DNA of 64,000 nucleotides, taken from Limnomonas spitsbergensis. Its lineage: Eukaryota > Chlorophyta > Chlorophyceae > Chlamydomonadales. This document shows positions 21,401-29,572 of the stretch, one piece after another (the stretch's first letter is position 1; each line of letters starts with the position of its first letter). The stretch spans positions 1,547,501-1,611,500 of the forward strand of contig JAYJMM010000019.1 in assembly GCA_037349105.1 (NCBI GenBank), written 5' to 3'. Under the pieces are notes generated by a model. That model was not told where the DNA came from. It was given only the letters and a program-made list of their open reading frames with translations, and did not search any database. Position numbers and translations under genes: made by a program.

Positions 21401-22042
21401 CGCGATGAGGCTGCGGTCTACTTGGGCAACAGGGTGCCGGGAGGATGTTCGTACCAACTCCAGCCTCCTTCACCTCTCACCATTGAAGACAGCGACTGCA
21501 ACACCCTGCTTGACTGCCTTGACCTATCCCTGTCCCCCAGCATTCTCTTGCTGTTCAAGGATAATGGGCAAGCCACTGAACTTCTGCAGAACAGCCAGCT
21601 TTACCCTTACCCTCGATCCCTCCATGTTCTTACCAATTCGGGCATCGGTGTCAACGTCCCTGCAGACTACTGTTCTGATCCGCTGCAACCCTCTACCTAC
21701 GAGTTTCTGCTGCGACAACATGGGCTGCACGTTCTTATCACAAACCCTCCGGATGAATACGCTGATATCTCCTGTGCCCTTGCGGTCAAGTACGCGCGTC
21801 ATGTGGCCTGCTGCCTAGTCACCCAAGATTTCCTAAAGTGCCATCCTGCAAGGTTTGAGTGGCTATCCCAGCTACGGAGAGAGAGGCGGCTTGTCATTTT
21901 GCAGTCTGTCAGCTTCACAGCAGGTCTGGGAGTTAACCGGTCCATTCACGGTTGCTGTAGCAATAAAGTATGGATCCTTGTGTTTGCATCGGCAGCTATC
22001 CGCGCTCGCATGATCCCACCAATGCACACGTTCATCCGTTGA
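15410..22042 (+). CDS. Element 1 Pol: RT, RNase H, C5 methyltransferase, integrase, PHD
   Basis: 2210 codons from the first ATG (15410); the frame is open from 15281. Numbering from that ATG: reverse transcriptase about 190-500 with Asp366 and FIDD at 429-432; RNase H about 570-690 (Asp579 in HTDWSQKG, later SDHKGLSW). A C5-cytosine methyltransferase-like domain spans about 946-1280: ELFGGMCGG (motif I, 949-957), FMCTDLSSAG with Cys1042 in the motif IV position, ENV 1087-1089, HRLRNYW near 1128, RAMGYA near 1235 and VGGAFDANAVSHLL near 1259. The zinc-binding and DDE integrase follows: His1426, CCEAC near 1466, then Asp1496, Asp1556 and Glu1591 (35 apart as expected). A PHD finger with C4HC3 spacing lies at 1795-1839. 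The C-terminal 270 residues are unassigned and contain ITNPPD at 2110-2115. The CTDLS form of motif IV resembles the DNMT3/DRM branch. The usual Pro before the catalytic Cys is Met, so activity is uncertain. Confidence 0.88.
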   Translation: MLRRARARELAQLRAKRIAILIEFGAKKVRRSRRVQRIADDKLKAELLRSDRLRVVTLKIDVCKSVRCPGPAITHRTQHFLRMQPTIMKWIFCLWLIATAFLFTPVNSMRTHNAPAQVFDLTRSIARDQYSREVLGSSLISQTGISYSADIQHYTDPALLNDLLSPDELHEGVPIEGSWSLDNMTPDSPADPVEPDKHFKMEQGWTLGNHADISEIERQQFQDELGDIIQAQSAYKLSDLTGYEGSVPPFTIGPPGETITLPPCIILRKARRRSPMEKEVMDEHMTPLMEAGFISECPRPLMIHEAVIAAKKDPVTGAWTDKRCCINYGKASGGINAFTPPDVYPLPLPEELFGRTEGCTVFSVCDMKSGFGQTSLSEECRDMTAFWWNDRCWKTNRNTFGLTNMPAYFQRVMNTVITEAGLDHCCVCFIDDILVFTKDLASHKAALKLLFAALKNCHMKVHPGKCKFLFNSLEYLGHMIGTTGISPSETKVLAIRALPTPTTVHELRRVIGFANYYRCYVPNFSVISSPLTELFKKDTPWLWTVERDKAWEHLKDELCKPGNALRTPDKNRRYILHTDWSQKGMSAVLGQKDDDGKEYLVACISRTCNVHEANYGSYKGEMLAAVWGVRAFRYYLLGAKIPFLIISDHKGLSWLMSNKELEGQYARWSVMLSPFSYELEYKPGVKHIVADVPSRFPVQSDLDWTGTRESHFAATWPFYYNSAFCGSGVDTDLTANSSKRAYSLMAACLSRTPQSAVPWGFAIEPFGPAIDPDPAPDKEQGVAGLQMISEDAEMSFPSPTEWPGLPRTRAIWPSPTFGSSVTNHIHSLATKLMIPDDTDDMSCCNAFDTAAAFDFEINGISSFSTRIHVPQMDTLSEKQKALRGTASSRVEDCRLLLQDLPPSHYTSLQVQELSEEGNPTGKGIRSINSTPVPQTSILTAVQEGVSLIELFGGMCGGLECMLRNGIRINHYYYADIDNGARVCAKHRLKLLMEEYPNLLGHDAIAGTFNQLPQDVYEINERHLMNIGCLDGTQWMLTAGFMCTDLSSAGKRTGLQGEKSSTFFPLIKILGSLQHMQQGRRPPMYLIENVAVQFAIAKSQAMTVGFKELTERLGHTVCFDAVAVGSYAHRLRNYWQNICSPASLQLVMMSFVRDDTLRLTDILDHGRNPRTCFKVNRYPYHPANILNEPLRVFPTMVARIESYAFRPNPEYEPGLVLETDQAGIVTRHALAIHERERAMGYATDCTAGKDLIFSVRHRIVGGAFDANAVSHLLAVGIAVRFADIPPSQEIFSAFNNFLPHSFATSGLELGGDSDQISQQLNHLFAAGDSLILHAAQSLAAAFIEQPMTREEESQSFADIWLDNNAMQYLRRSTDTMLPMLTPVERKRLQRRAALYLWSSEKNILYRRMPGGTTKVVPPPGDRLALVHKMHVENGHYGRRRTTGLVMMTHWWVGLYNDCKRVVQCCEACDYTKVSFNAMQPVMHPLPIRGLMYRWHLDLSGPYTASNRGHTYVMVAVESYSKWIEVFPMTAKSSKEVAYHFLHGILARFGACAEVVTDGGGEFQGEMDSLLVRAMIDHRVTSSFHPQANGQAERLVKTVKTALSRHLHVSREPREWDMYLPWIALGYRVTKHASTLMSPYQLLFSCEPVIPPAIMERLNGDQAVDYLDVDAAAELVLSRSELLAKNCVMVGQNLLVAQQRDTLRYARLRSGGYLPSIAKYTEGQFVYVRDENRLHSTARPYVLRVFDVRPSGVIILVGRNGVTVAENAINCAPCHLPIEGLLPPSKRWQKPALDFPCQRCLLPDNAKKMILCGSCGRGTHTYCLVPRLTTVPAGYWICEQCRTAGADATGAARRDVAAELEEPAAAVTGYQLRPAKQKKAGRVMGAANGGGLVEDEGEGPAEDREDDADCLAGTAAGGAGSNANEPVGIGAVVSKGEITEEVQPDDQRPTRASVRIRVPNKRFESHVTHPWVPSDFINWGVRGDAVDALKSLMPGVWRERDEAAVYLGNRVPGGCSYQLQPPSPLTIEDSDCNTLLDCLDLSLSPSILLLFKDNGQATELLQNSQLYPYPRSLHVLTNSGIGVNVPADYCSDPLQPSTYEFLLRQHGLHVLITNPPDEYADISCALAVKYARHVACCLVTQDFLKCHPARFEWLSQLRRERRLVILQSVSFTAGLGVNRSIHGCCSNKVWILVFASAAIRARMIPPMHTFIR

Positions 22043-22730
22043 TACATTAGCGTACTGCTTTCTTGTGACAGAATTAAACTGAGTTTCCTTCGTTGACTTT
22101 GACAATTGACTGTGTACCTGAGCGGAATTTTCACTGGATCTGGGGGGGGCTTCTGGGAAATGGGATTTGACTTTACTGGTGCAGAAACTGATATTTAGGA
22201 TGATACTTGATTTCAAACAAAACAAATAAAATTGTGTGCAGTTTTCAATATCAGGGGGGGAAAGGTTGTTGTGCATAATACGCACTTTTAGGGTTTAGGA
22301 GGTGTCTACCGTGAGGTGGCATTCTCATATGTCTGGCGCGAGCCTATAGGCATCCCCGATCAGGTGTTAGGTAGGTGGTCGGGAAGTTTGAGATGGTGTG
22401 GATTGGGAAACCAATTGCACTAGAGCAGGGCTGATGTAGTCTTCTGGACTTGGGGTCGATTGGGCCCTGGGGGAAGGTGAACAGTACCGATGGTGACGTG
22501 AACTGGGCTCTTCAGCTTGAAGAGGGTCCCTTAAAGCGACTGTGGCGAGTTACGGTAATGCGTAAAAGTCACAGCTAACGTACACATTATATCGGAGGTT
22601 ATTTTTCCTACCGGTACTTGGGCCCCATGGACTCTGGGCAGGGCCCAGGGTTGGGAAGTCTGATAACAATACGCAGTTCTTAAAACGCTGTCGTACTTGT
22701 TCATTACTGCCTCCAGTGTTTTTCGACCTG
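22043..22730 (+). other. Element 1 3' untranslated region
   Basis: No coding stretch of note follows Pol. Short G runs occur at 22142-22150 and 22253-22260. The segment ends at the polypurine tract. Confidence 0.6.
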
Positions 22731-22739
22731 GGGGGGGAA
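22731..22739 (+). promoter_or_regulatory. Element 1 polypurine tract
   Basis: GGGGGGGAA immediately precedes TGTCTTGTG, the start of block A. Plus-strand DNA priming from a purine run at the inner edge of the right-hand repeat is standard for LTR retroelements. Its position defines A, not L, as the first part of the right repeat. Confidence 0.7.
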
Positions 22740-22800
22740 TGTCTTGTGTTCTTTTCGCTTGGTGCACCCATTCCTTAGGGTGCACCCCTGTGCCGCGACA
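22739..22800 (+). repeat. Element 1 internal block A
   Basis: 62 bp from ATGTCTTGTG to GCCGCGACA, matching 23531-23592 without a noticed difference. It is joined to L' by GC, giving the near-palindrome GCGACAGCTGTCACG. Confidence 0.9.
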
Positions 22801-22802
22801 GC

Positions 22803-23530
22803 TGTCACGACGTATGACTGCACCGTGCGTTTGACTGCGCCAACTGCTTTTTCGGTTGGAAGTTATGTGTGAACCTGAACAAGTGTGTTTGCCGTCTTAG
22901 AGGATCCCGAACTGGGTCCTTTACTTTTTCTTTCTTACTTTGATCTCACGGCCTACAATAGACTCCTAACGTTTCTAGCTATTGTTCCTGATTATCAATC
23001 TGCAAGTTAATCGTCAATCCAAGTCTTACTAAGGGGAAACTGGCAGAGCAACTAGGCCAACAGCGACTCTATAAGCATCAACAAGTCTCCTGATACGAAG
23101 CTGGCAGTGCATCTAGGCCAACAGTTGACCATCTGCAGCAATTAGCGTTATTCCTGCCTCTTAACAAGGCATATCTCCAGTCTTACAGCTGGATATTACC
23201 ACCAACCCACCATCACACCTCCAATCTACAGCCTTTCCTTTGGCTCCAAGTCGACCGTCTGATTTATCAGAGATATCTTCACTCATCAGAAGTCGCCAAG
23301 CAAGCGACTCATCACACAGATCAACGGCCACAATCGCCCAAGATCGTCCCAAGAACCCCATAAGTACCTCAAGTGTCGAGGCTTTACGAGATCTTGTCAA
23401 CAGTATCGAAGAAGTCCAGGTGAAGTAGCAAAAGCTATCACCTGTTATCGAGCTGATTTCACTGAGTTACAGCAGTGGATCGAGAAGCTCTTACTATAAG
23501 CTCTGTAAGAGTTTATTAGTACTTGTTTAA
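22803..23530 (+). repeat. Element 1 right repeat L'
   Basis: 728 bp, a near-identical copy of 11825-12552. It is followed directly by block A' rather than by host DNA. Confidence 0.9.
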
Positions 23531-23592
23531 ATGTCTTGTGTTCTTTTCGCTTGGTGCACCCATTCCTTAGGGTGCACCCCTGTGCCGCGACA
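23531..23592 (+). repeat. Element 1 terminal block A'
   Basis: Second copy of block A, forming the right terminus (CGCGACA). GTTG of the target duplication follows. Confidence 0.9.
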
Positions 23593-23596
23593 GTTG
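23593..23596 (+). other. Target site duplication of element 1, right
   Basis: GTTG, matching 11821-11824. It restores the host reading frame when one copy is removed. Confidence 0.75.
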
Positions 23597-25119
23597 AACG
23601 TGTCAGTGGTACCGTAGCACTTGTCAGTGATTCAGCAACACTTGCCAGTGATGCTGCTACAGCCGCAGATGTTGCGGTCCTCCAGCCGTCATCTGTGCCA
23701 TCGCTGCCTGTCGACCATGACGAAACCAGGTGTGCCATCACAAGCGCAGCCATTGGCACGATCCGGTACCTCATGTGTGGCATTGCTGCACCCCAGCTGT
23801 GCTTGCGTGCATTGCTGACCGATCCCATGTGGATCAGCTTCCATGCCGCCACCAAGGTGCTCAAACAGCACAGTGAGGCCTGGCAGCTGTCTGCCCGAGC
23901 TGCTTCCCCTGCCCGAGCTGCTTCACCTGCCCGAGCTGCTTCACCTGCCTGAGCTGCTTCACCTGCCCGAGCTGCTTCACCTGGTGGGGAGCTTGGGGAT
24001 GACGAGGCTGCTTTGCATGAAGCGAATCGGCTGCTGGCCATGGAAGTAGCAGCGACCATGGCCTTGCTGGTGGATAGCCTGGCGTGCACAGCATTGGGTG
24101 AGCTGCCCTTCCGTAACATCCGGCACCACCAGCTGGTGGTCTGTGCCCCGCAGTGGGCTGATTCTGCATCGGAATGCTCCGCCCTGTTGGTATCCGGACT
24201 GGCAGAGGAGATATACAGCCCGGCCAGGTTCAGGCGTATGGCTGCTGAGATGCGAGGTCACCCTGACGAGGTGGGTCTACCATACCCTGAGGCCAGTGAG
24301 GCGTCCAGTTCTTCGGCAGCAGAGCCGTCATGGGCAGAGGGGAGCTGTGCGGCTGATGTGTGCGCTGCCCTGTCAAAGGTCTTGGCGTGTGAGATGTGGG
24401 AGGTCCTGCTGGAATGCTTATCAGAGACATTGACCGAGTTTGTGACGGTGAGCACCTGCTTCCATCAGCTTCTGATTGTGCTGAATCGGTTGCTTGGTTC
24501 GCCAGGCCTCGATATGCTTTATGAAGAGGCTGGAGCCCTGGTCAGCAGTCGTTGCCCCCTTTGTCGTGCTAGCCTTAGCTGGGCAGATCAAGTCCAAGGG
24601 CCAGGGTCGGGCAGCGGATCCGCTGAGGGCCCCCGCAGCATCAGGGAAGCTGGCCTTAAGATGCTGGGGCTGTTGAGGCAAATCCTGCTTATTAGGCAGG
24701 GTGTGATGCCGATGGAAGGGGGAGGCAGTGCATCTGCTGCTCCCACATCACTGACACTACTGCAGCAAACTGGAGGCAAGGGTGTGGCTGATGGCAGCAG
24801 CTGGGAGCTGGTGCAGGTGGAGCTTCTGCTGGGCCAGCCTGAGGACCTATGGGGCACCGGGCCTTGCTGGAGCCCCGCCTGCCTTCAGATGGGTGGCCCG
24901 TGTGAGATGACTGTCAAGCGTTGGCATGTGCAGGCATGTGCGGGGCGAGGTACTGCTGCGAGGCCTGCCAGGTGCAGGCGTGGAGTATGTAGCGGGCACA
25001 TGAAAAACTGTGTTGCTATGAAGAAGATGAGGGCCAAGTTGCAGGCTGGCCGACAACGAAGCCTACCTTCCTCCCAATGGGCGGTGGGCTCTGGGATCCT
25101 TGGAGCTTCAGCAACTTAG
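23593..25119 (+). pseudogene. 3' part of the MYND-type gene
   Basis: The frame resumes after element 1 and runs to TAG at 25117-25119, broken by one TGA at 23950-23952. That TGA lies in the fourth of five 18-bp units (CCCGAGCTGCTTCACCTG) encoding an ARAASP repeat. The unit reads GCCTGAGCT where its neighbours read GCCCGAGCT, a single C-to-T change. The body has LLVDSLACTALGELPF and other Leu-rich helical stretches. Near the end CWSPAC (24863-24880) begins a zinc finger. AGMCGARYCCEACQVQAW then appears in a different frame (about 24931-24985), and GHMKNC returns to the first frame. This is a MYND finger (Cys..YC..CQ..W..GH..C) with two apparent frameshifts. With the insertion, the stop and the frameshifts, the gene is very probably dead. 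Confidence 0.72.
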
Positions 25120-25589
25120 CTGCGGCGGTGTATGTAGGATGTTGTCCCTGCCCTACTGCCCAAGTAGCTACCCACATCGAGAAGAGCGCTGGCTGTCCTA
25201 AACAGCAAGGCATAACCCCAAGCTGTGGACCTTGAATCCCTCATGTATGTGAAATTGAGCTGAAGCACCCTAAATAAACAGTGTTGAACAGTGACCAGGC
25301 AGCTTTAAGTGGAGCTGACCATATGAGGGTTCCATCCTTATGCTGTTGGCTGGGCATGTGTCATTGACTGGCCGCATGGTGTTAGCTGTTGGACATGTCG
25401 TCCAGGTGTACTGGATGCTGCAGGCTAAGTTGGCTGGCGTAGCTAATAGAACCGTGGCGGATCCCGCTTCTGCGACTTAAAAGAGTACATGGTATACGGG
25501 GTTCAGGCTGTAGCATTCCAGCATATGGCCAGTCGATGGCAGACGGAAGGCTACACTTTGATAGCTCGTTTTCTTGAGGATTTTTTTCT

Positions 25590-25725
25590 TTGCCCTTTGC
25601 GCGCCTCTCTGTCTTTTCTAGCCTTTACTTCCTTTCCTTTTCCTCCCAACCAGACAGGACGTCAGAGAGTCTGCAGGCAGGGGTGGGAGGCCCTGGTTTT
25701 GTGCCACTTGTAGCGAGGGGGAGGG
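25590..25725 (+). repeat. Dispersed repeat R2 copy in unit 1
   Basis: Matches the reverse complement of about 6160-6290, including CAGGCAGGGGTGGGAGGCC. The equivalent in unit 2 is at 35025-35150. A continuing piece (TTTGGTGGGTGAACTT) sits at 27545-27560. Confidence 0.55.
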
Positions 25726-25920
25726 GGGGCAAAAGAAGGAGCAGGGACCCCATCCCCTAAAAATAAAAACGAGCACCCAAGCTTACCATCCACCCACGTA
25801 CCGCCTCCAGAACCCATTGGAATTCAAATATCTCAGTCAAAATATAAAATTACTGGCCATGCAAGGGGTCTTTTTATCACCTTGTCGAGGCGCTTCTACT
25901 GGTATATTTCGTTCTGTCCT

Positions 25921-25997
25921 CCCAACCCTTTAGTTAGTCGCCCACGCGGCCGAGCTTTTTTTGAGCAGAGTCCCGAGGTGGAACGTCATTGACTGAC
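25921..25997 (+). mobile_element. Short insert S, unit 1 copy
   Basis: Contains CCTTTAGTTAGTCGCCCAC, GCGGCCGAGC, a T run, TGAGCAGAGTCCCGAGG and GAACGTCATTGAC. It is flanked by TATATTTCGTTCTGTC and CATATTTCAATTCGTC, a possible diverged target duplication. The unit 2 equivalent is at 35351-35427. Confidence 0.4.
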
Positions 25998-26148
25998 ATA
26001 TTTCAATTCGTCAGGTGATCACAATGCATGCCAACAGTCAATTGTGGTACTGGGCTCAGCCAGGCTATTGAGTACCGACGAATGCTCGCTAGCGAACACA
26101 ATTCATGTCAACAGTCAATTTGGGTACTGAGCCCAGCCAGGCTATTGA

Positions 26149-26651
26149 CTACTGCTCGCTAGCGATCACATGTTTCCAGAAGGCAGATGGCCTGGATGGC
26201 GGTGGCAATGCGCTGGCATCAGCCTTCATCTTAACGTGAGCTCCCTCATTGCCTACTTCCTCTCCCTCAACGGGACCTCTTTGCCCACTCGTCCCTCTAA
26301 TTCCTCCACCATCACCGCGTAGCTCGCCACATCTTCCTGTGCCAGCTGCCGATCGGGATGGGCTGTCTGCATGTGATGAAGGTTGTGGGGAGGCTGGCGG
26401 GCTCGCAGGTGTTGGCCCAGCTGGGGCAGCAGCAGGAGTAGCTAGGGGTTGAACGGGAGCAAAACCTAGCGTTCTAGCTGCCGCTTCGAATCGCGTTGTA
26501 TCACGGAAGCTGCCATGCACTCCCTCCCATTCTGTTGGCGTCCAACGTTTTCATGGGCAGTGGACAAAAGGACCTTGCCACAACGACCACAGATGGTCTG
26601 TTTATTCATGATCCACCAGACCAACACTATCATGTGCTGCGTGTAATACAT
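26149..26651 (-). CDS. Hypothetical minus-strand ORFs, duplicated in unit 2
   Basis: Two overlapping open stretches: 26466-26651 has NKQTICGRCGKVLLSTAHEN, a zinc-finger-like CGRCGK with a following His, and 26149-26520 is Pro/Ala-rich (VQPLATPAAAPAGPTPASPP). Both recur at 43311-43496 and 43083-43365, where element 2 truncates the second. I do not recognise a family; they may be exons of a transposon or host gene. Coding status is doubtful. Confidence 0.25.
26233..26242 (+). other. Empty target site corresponding to element 2
   Basis: CATCTTAACGTGAGCTCCC is uninterrupted here. In unit 2 the same sequence is split after AACGT by element 2, with ACGT repeated on the far side. This is a natural pre-insertion allele within one molecule. 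Confidence 0.9.
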
Positions 26652-26699
26652 CTCTTTCTAAGGCTTACTCAGCTGGTTTCGGGGTGTGCCCAATGGAGC

Positions 26700-29570
26700 C
26701 AAACCCTCAGTATGGAGGGCCAGGGGGTCATGTGGTGATTCAAGCAACTTTTTAGGATGTGAATGGATGTTGGCATGAAGAAAGCAGAGGTGCCGCTGCC
26801 ATCCTCAAAATACCTCGAGGAAAAAATATACATTTTGAGGGGGGGGCAGAAGAAAACACTAGGGCCCCCATCCCCCTAACTCTCCAAAACGCATCCGTTT
26901 GACACGGGAGTTGGACCTACGGACTTTTGGGAGGGTATCTCGGCTTCAAGAAAAACAGTTTGTTTTAGGGGCTTAGACCCCCCCCCTATTTTGGCAAGCG
27001 TTGACCGGGTACTTAACGTTGGTCGTTGACCATGCACAGGGGGGCCTTAGTTAGCCCTGGCCCTACCCTATGCAGTGAGATCTTCATATCATGCAGTTCT
27101 CGGGGGTGAGATGTTATTTGCAACAGAAGCTGATGTGAAATCTACGAAATAAACTCATTGTTTGGCACTCTGTACCTCAGTCACAGTTGGGCCAAAAAGC
27201 ATGTTAAGACTAGATTTGGAAAGCTCTTATCAAGCTCTATAATTTTCGAGGATAGCTGTTTCCAGATGTTTTTGCCCCCCCCCCCTTGAGAAGTTTTCCA
27301 AAGACTGGATTGTTTTTCGTGACCACAAACGCAACGTCCCCCCCTTACTTTGTCCCCCCATATCCCCACCCCCCTGAGCCAAAGCACAATTCAAGACCAT
27401 CTAAGGGAAGCTCTAGAAATTTGGGGGATGGGGTCGCATTTTTGCTTTCGACTCCCCCCCCCCACTCGACTTCTGGTTGGACGTTTTGAAGGCTACTTTC
27501 TTCAGGGGCTGGGGATGCGGTTCGCCTGACCTTTGTGTTCTTCTTGTTTGGTGGGTGAACTTCCTTTCTTTCTTCTAGTGCCTCTTCCCTTAACTTTCCA
27601 AGCCGTCTTTTACTTTGCTCATGTGACAGTGCTTCATTTCAGCGTAGCCCAGAGGTGTAACGTCATGAATACCTTCTCCTTTATTTGCTCCCCTTTGTGC
27701 CTTCCTTTGTACCCTCTGGCCAGACGGTTAAGCGCCCATGATTGTGCGGCATGTCATTCACAAGGACTCTTCCTCTACGTCAATCAATTGTTCCAACTCC
27801 TTGAGCTAAACATTGTCGGCCGGTAGGCCTATGTATCGCATATAAGGCATGTTCGCAAGCGGCTCAGCTGCACAGGCAGCCCAGCCAGCCAAAGTAGAGC
27901 AGTTCAGAGCCATAACTTGGATACCGGTATGTATATACGTTATACAAATAACCTTCAACTCCTGCCCCCCGTCTGCCCTAAAGGCCATTGAGGGGGGCAC
28001 TGTACCGGAGGATACACGCAATCTAGAGAGGAAAACAGACGTCTGCCTGAAGCTGCGGAAAGGGCACGCGGTCCTTTTCCGTCCACCAGCTAACAGAACA
28101 AACAGGCACACAGCGGCATGCCCACCAAACAGGAGGAGACAAGCCCACCAGGCACCCAGCGGCAAGCCCACCTACCCCACATCACAGAGGGCGTAGGACG
28201 GGCCATAAACGCCCTGGATCCCAGGGGAGACATCAGGGGGGAGGGGGGCGCTGTGCCCCCCAACTTCCCCGAAAGCCATCAGGGTGCAAGCGAACCCAAG
28301 TCTTCGATACTCTTCAAGTCTTAGGGTAGAAAAAACGAAATGCTGTGCTAAGAAGGACAAACGTTTCCTGTCCACCAACTGGCAAGCCCACCACGTGCTC
28401 GCCAGTGAGCCAGCCAGACTCTCCGCACCGTGCCCACCCGCGCTGAGAATGGGGCCGGCAGGCTGACGATTCCCGCCCACAGCCCAGTGGCCCATCAGAC
28501 CACGCGCCTCTCCGGACTCGAGACCACTGGCTGGTGGGTGGCCTTAGAGGTCAAAGGCCTACATTCCAGGCCGTGGACTCCTCCGCCTCTTCGCTATCCT
28601 GCGCAGAGCGTTGATGCTGCACTGTGGGCACCCCTTCCTCCGCACCCCCACGGGCAAATCGGGAAATCCGATTGGCGGCTCGACCTAAGTGCACATTTCC
28701 ACAGGAGGAGCCGCAAATGCTGACCCGTGGGCGTCTCCACCCCGTGTGCACCTCGACAGAAAAGCGGTGTAAGCCGCGTGTGGGGGGAGCGCCCGCCTGC
28801 GCCTCTGCCTGCACCACCGCCACTCTGCTTGCCCGCCCAGGCTGGGACCCCAAATGCCGACCCGTAGGACTCTCCACCGCCATGCCAGCCTTGCCGCTTT
28901 TGTGCGTGCCTCCTGACCTGCTTCAAAGGTCAGAGCGGTGGATGCCGCAGCTCAAAGCATTCGAGGGACGCGCCACTTCAGATAAAGAGCCGTTAGGTCG
29001 CCCCGAGCACGCCACCCCATCAGCGTTCCCACGGGGCTGGGCCGTGAATGCCGACCCGCGCCTACATGCCACCCCCACCCCATGCGTGCATCAACTTCCC
29101 CGGGCGGAGCGGCGGGTGCCACACCATACCCGCACCAACTTCTGTGGGCAGGGCAGCAGGTGCGGCCCCATGCCTGCACCGACTACCCCGGGCGGAGCGG
29201 CGAGTGCCGCACCATGCCCGCACCCACTTCTGTGGGCAGGGCGGCGGGTGCTGCCCCTCATTGCTGCTGAAAGACCGGCGCCTGCTTCCGCGAGCTGCAG
29301 ACACACACGTGGGTGCAGGGTGCATTCAGAGGGCGCTCACGAAGCAGGGACGATGTGTTTGTCAAGGAGCACTTTCACGGGATTCAGGCCCAAGGGTGCG
29401 GGCTGGCAGGGCACGATCAGAAGCTTGCTGCTGCTACATTAACGTGTCACTACATTAACCCTACAGAGGGTTGCTGCTACTACATTAACCTGCTACTGAA
29501 CCCTACATTAACCATTGACCTACTACATCAATTCACCTCATATACATCTCATACCCTCTCCCACCATCCC
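26700..29570. other. Repeat-rich stretch without a supported gene
   Basis: Homopolymer G and C runs (about 26840, 26985, 27275 and 27457) are mixed with low-complexity GC-rich sequence. On the minus strand 28594-28926 gives GGGESYGSAFGVPAWAGK followed by a Gly/Arg-rich stretch, duplicated at 46132-46464. This could be a further Gly-rich exon of the RNA-binding-protein gene, but no splice connection could be confirmed. About 29075-29260 holds degenerate GGGCGGAGCGGCGGGTGCC repeats of roughly 66 bp. Confidence 0.35.
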
Positions 29571-29572
29571 GC

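Larger units (their letters stand above)
11825..23592 (+). mobile_element. Element 1: Ty3/gypsy retroelement with split direct repeats
   Basis: The element is 11,768 bp with TGTCA...CGACA termini. Order: L (11825-12552), Gag, Pol, G-rich tract, A (22739-22800), GC, L' (22803-23530), A' (23531-23592). L and L' are both 728 bp with only a few mismatches noticed, so the insertion is young. A and A' look identical. A conventional LTR element would carry the same complete repeat at each end; here the left end lacks A and the right end has an extra A after L'. Coding capacity is Ty3/gypsy: RT, RNase H and DDE integrase in that order. Additional domains are a C5-cytosine methyltransferase, a PHD finger and a long C-terminal region. 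Two in-frame stops upstream of the main Pol ORF may make this copy defective. Confidence 0.9.

Noticed and set aside
22739..23530. Treating A-GC-L as an ordinary LTR of 792 bp
   Set aside because: The left end of the element lacks A, an extra A follows L on the right, and A-GC-L does not end in CA. The TG...CA termini are those of L start and A end.
11825..23592. Calling element 1 a DIRS/PAT element
   Set aside because: The repeat plan matches, but the coding region has a zinc-binding DDE integrase with D,D(35)E spacing. No tyrosine recombinase was seen, and there are target duplications.
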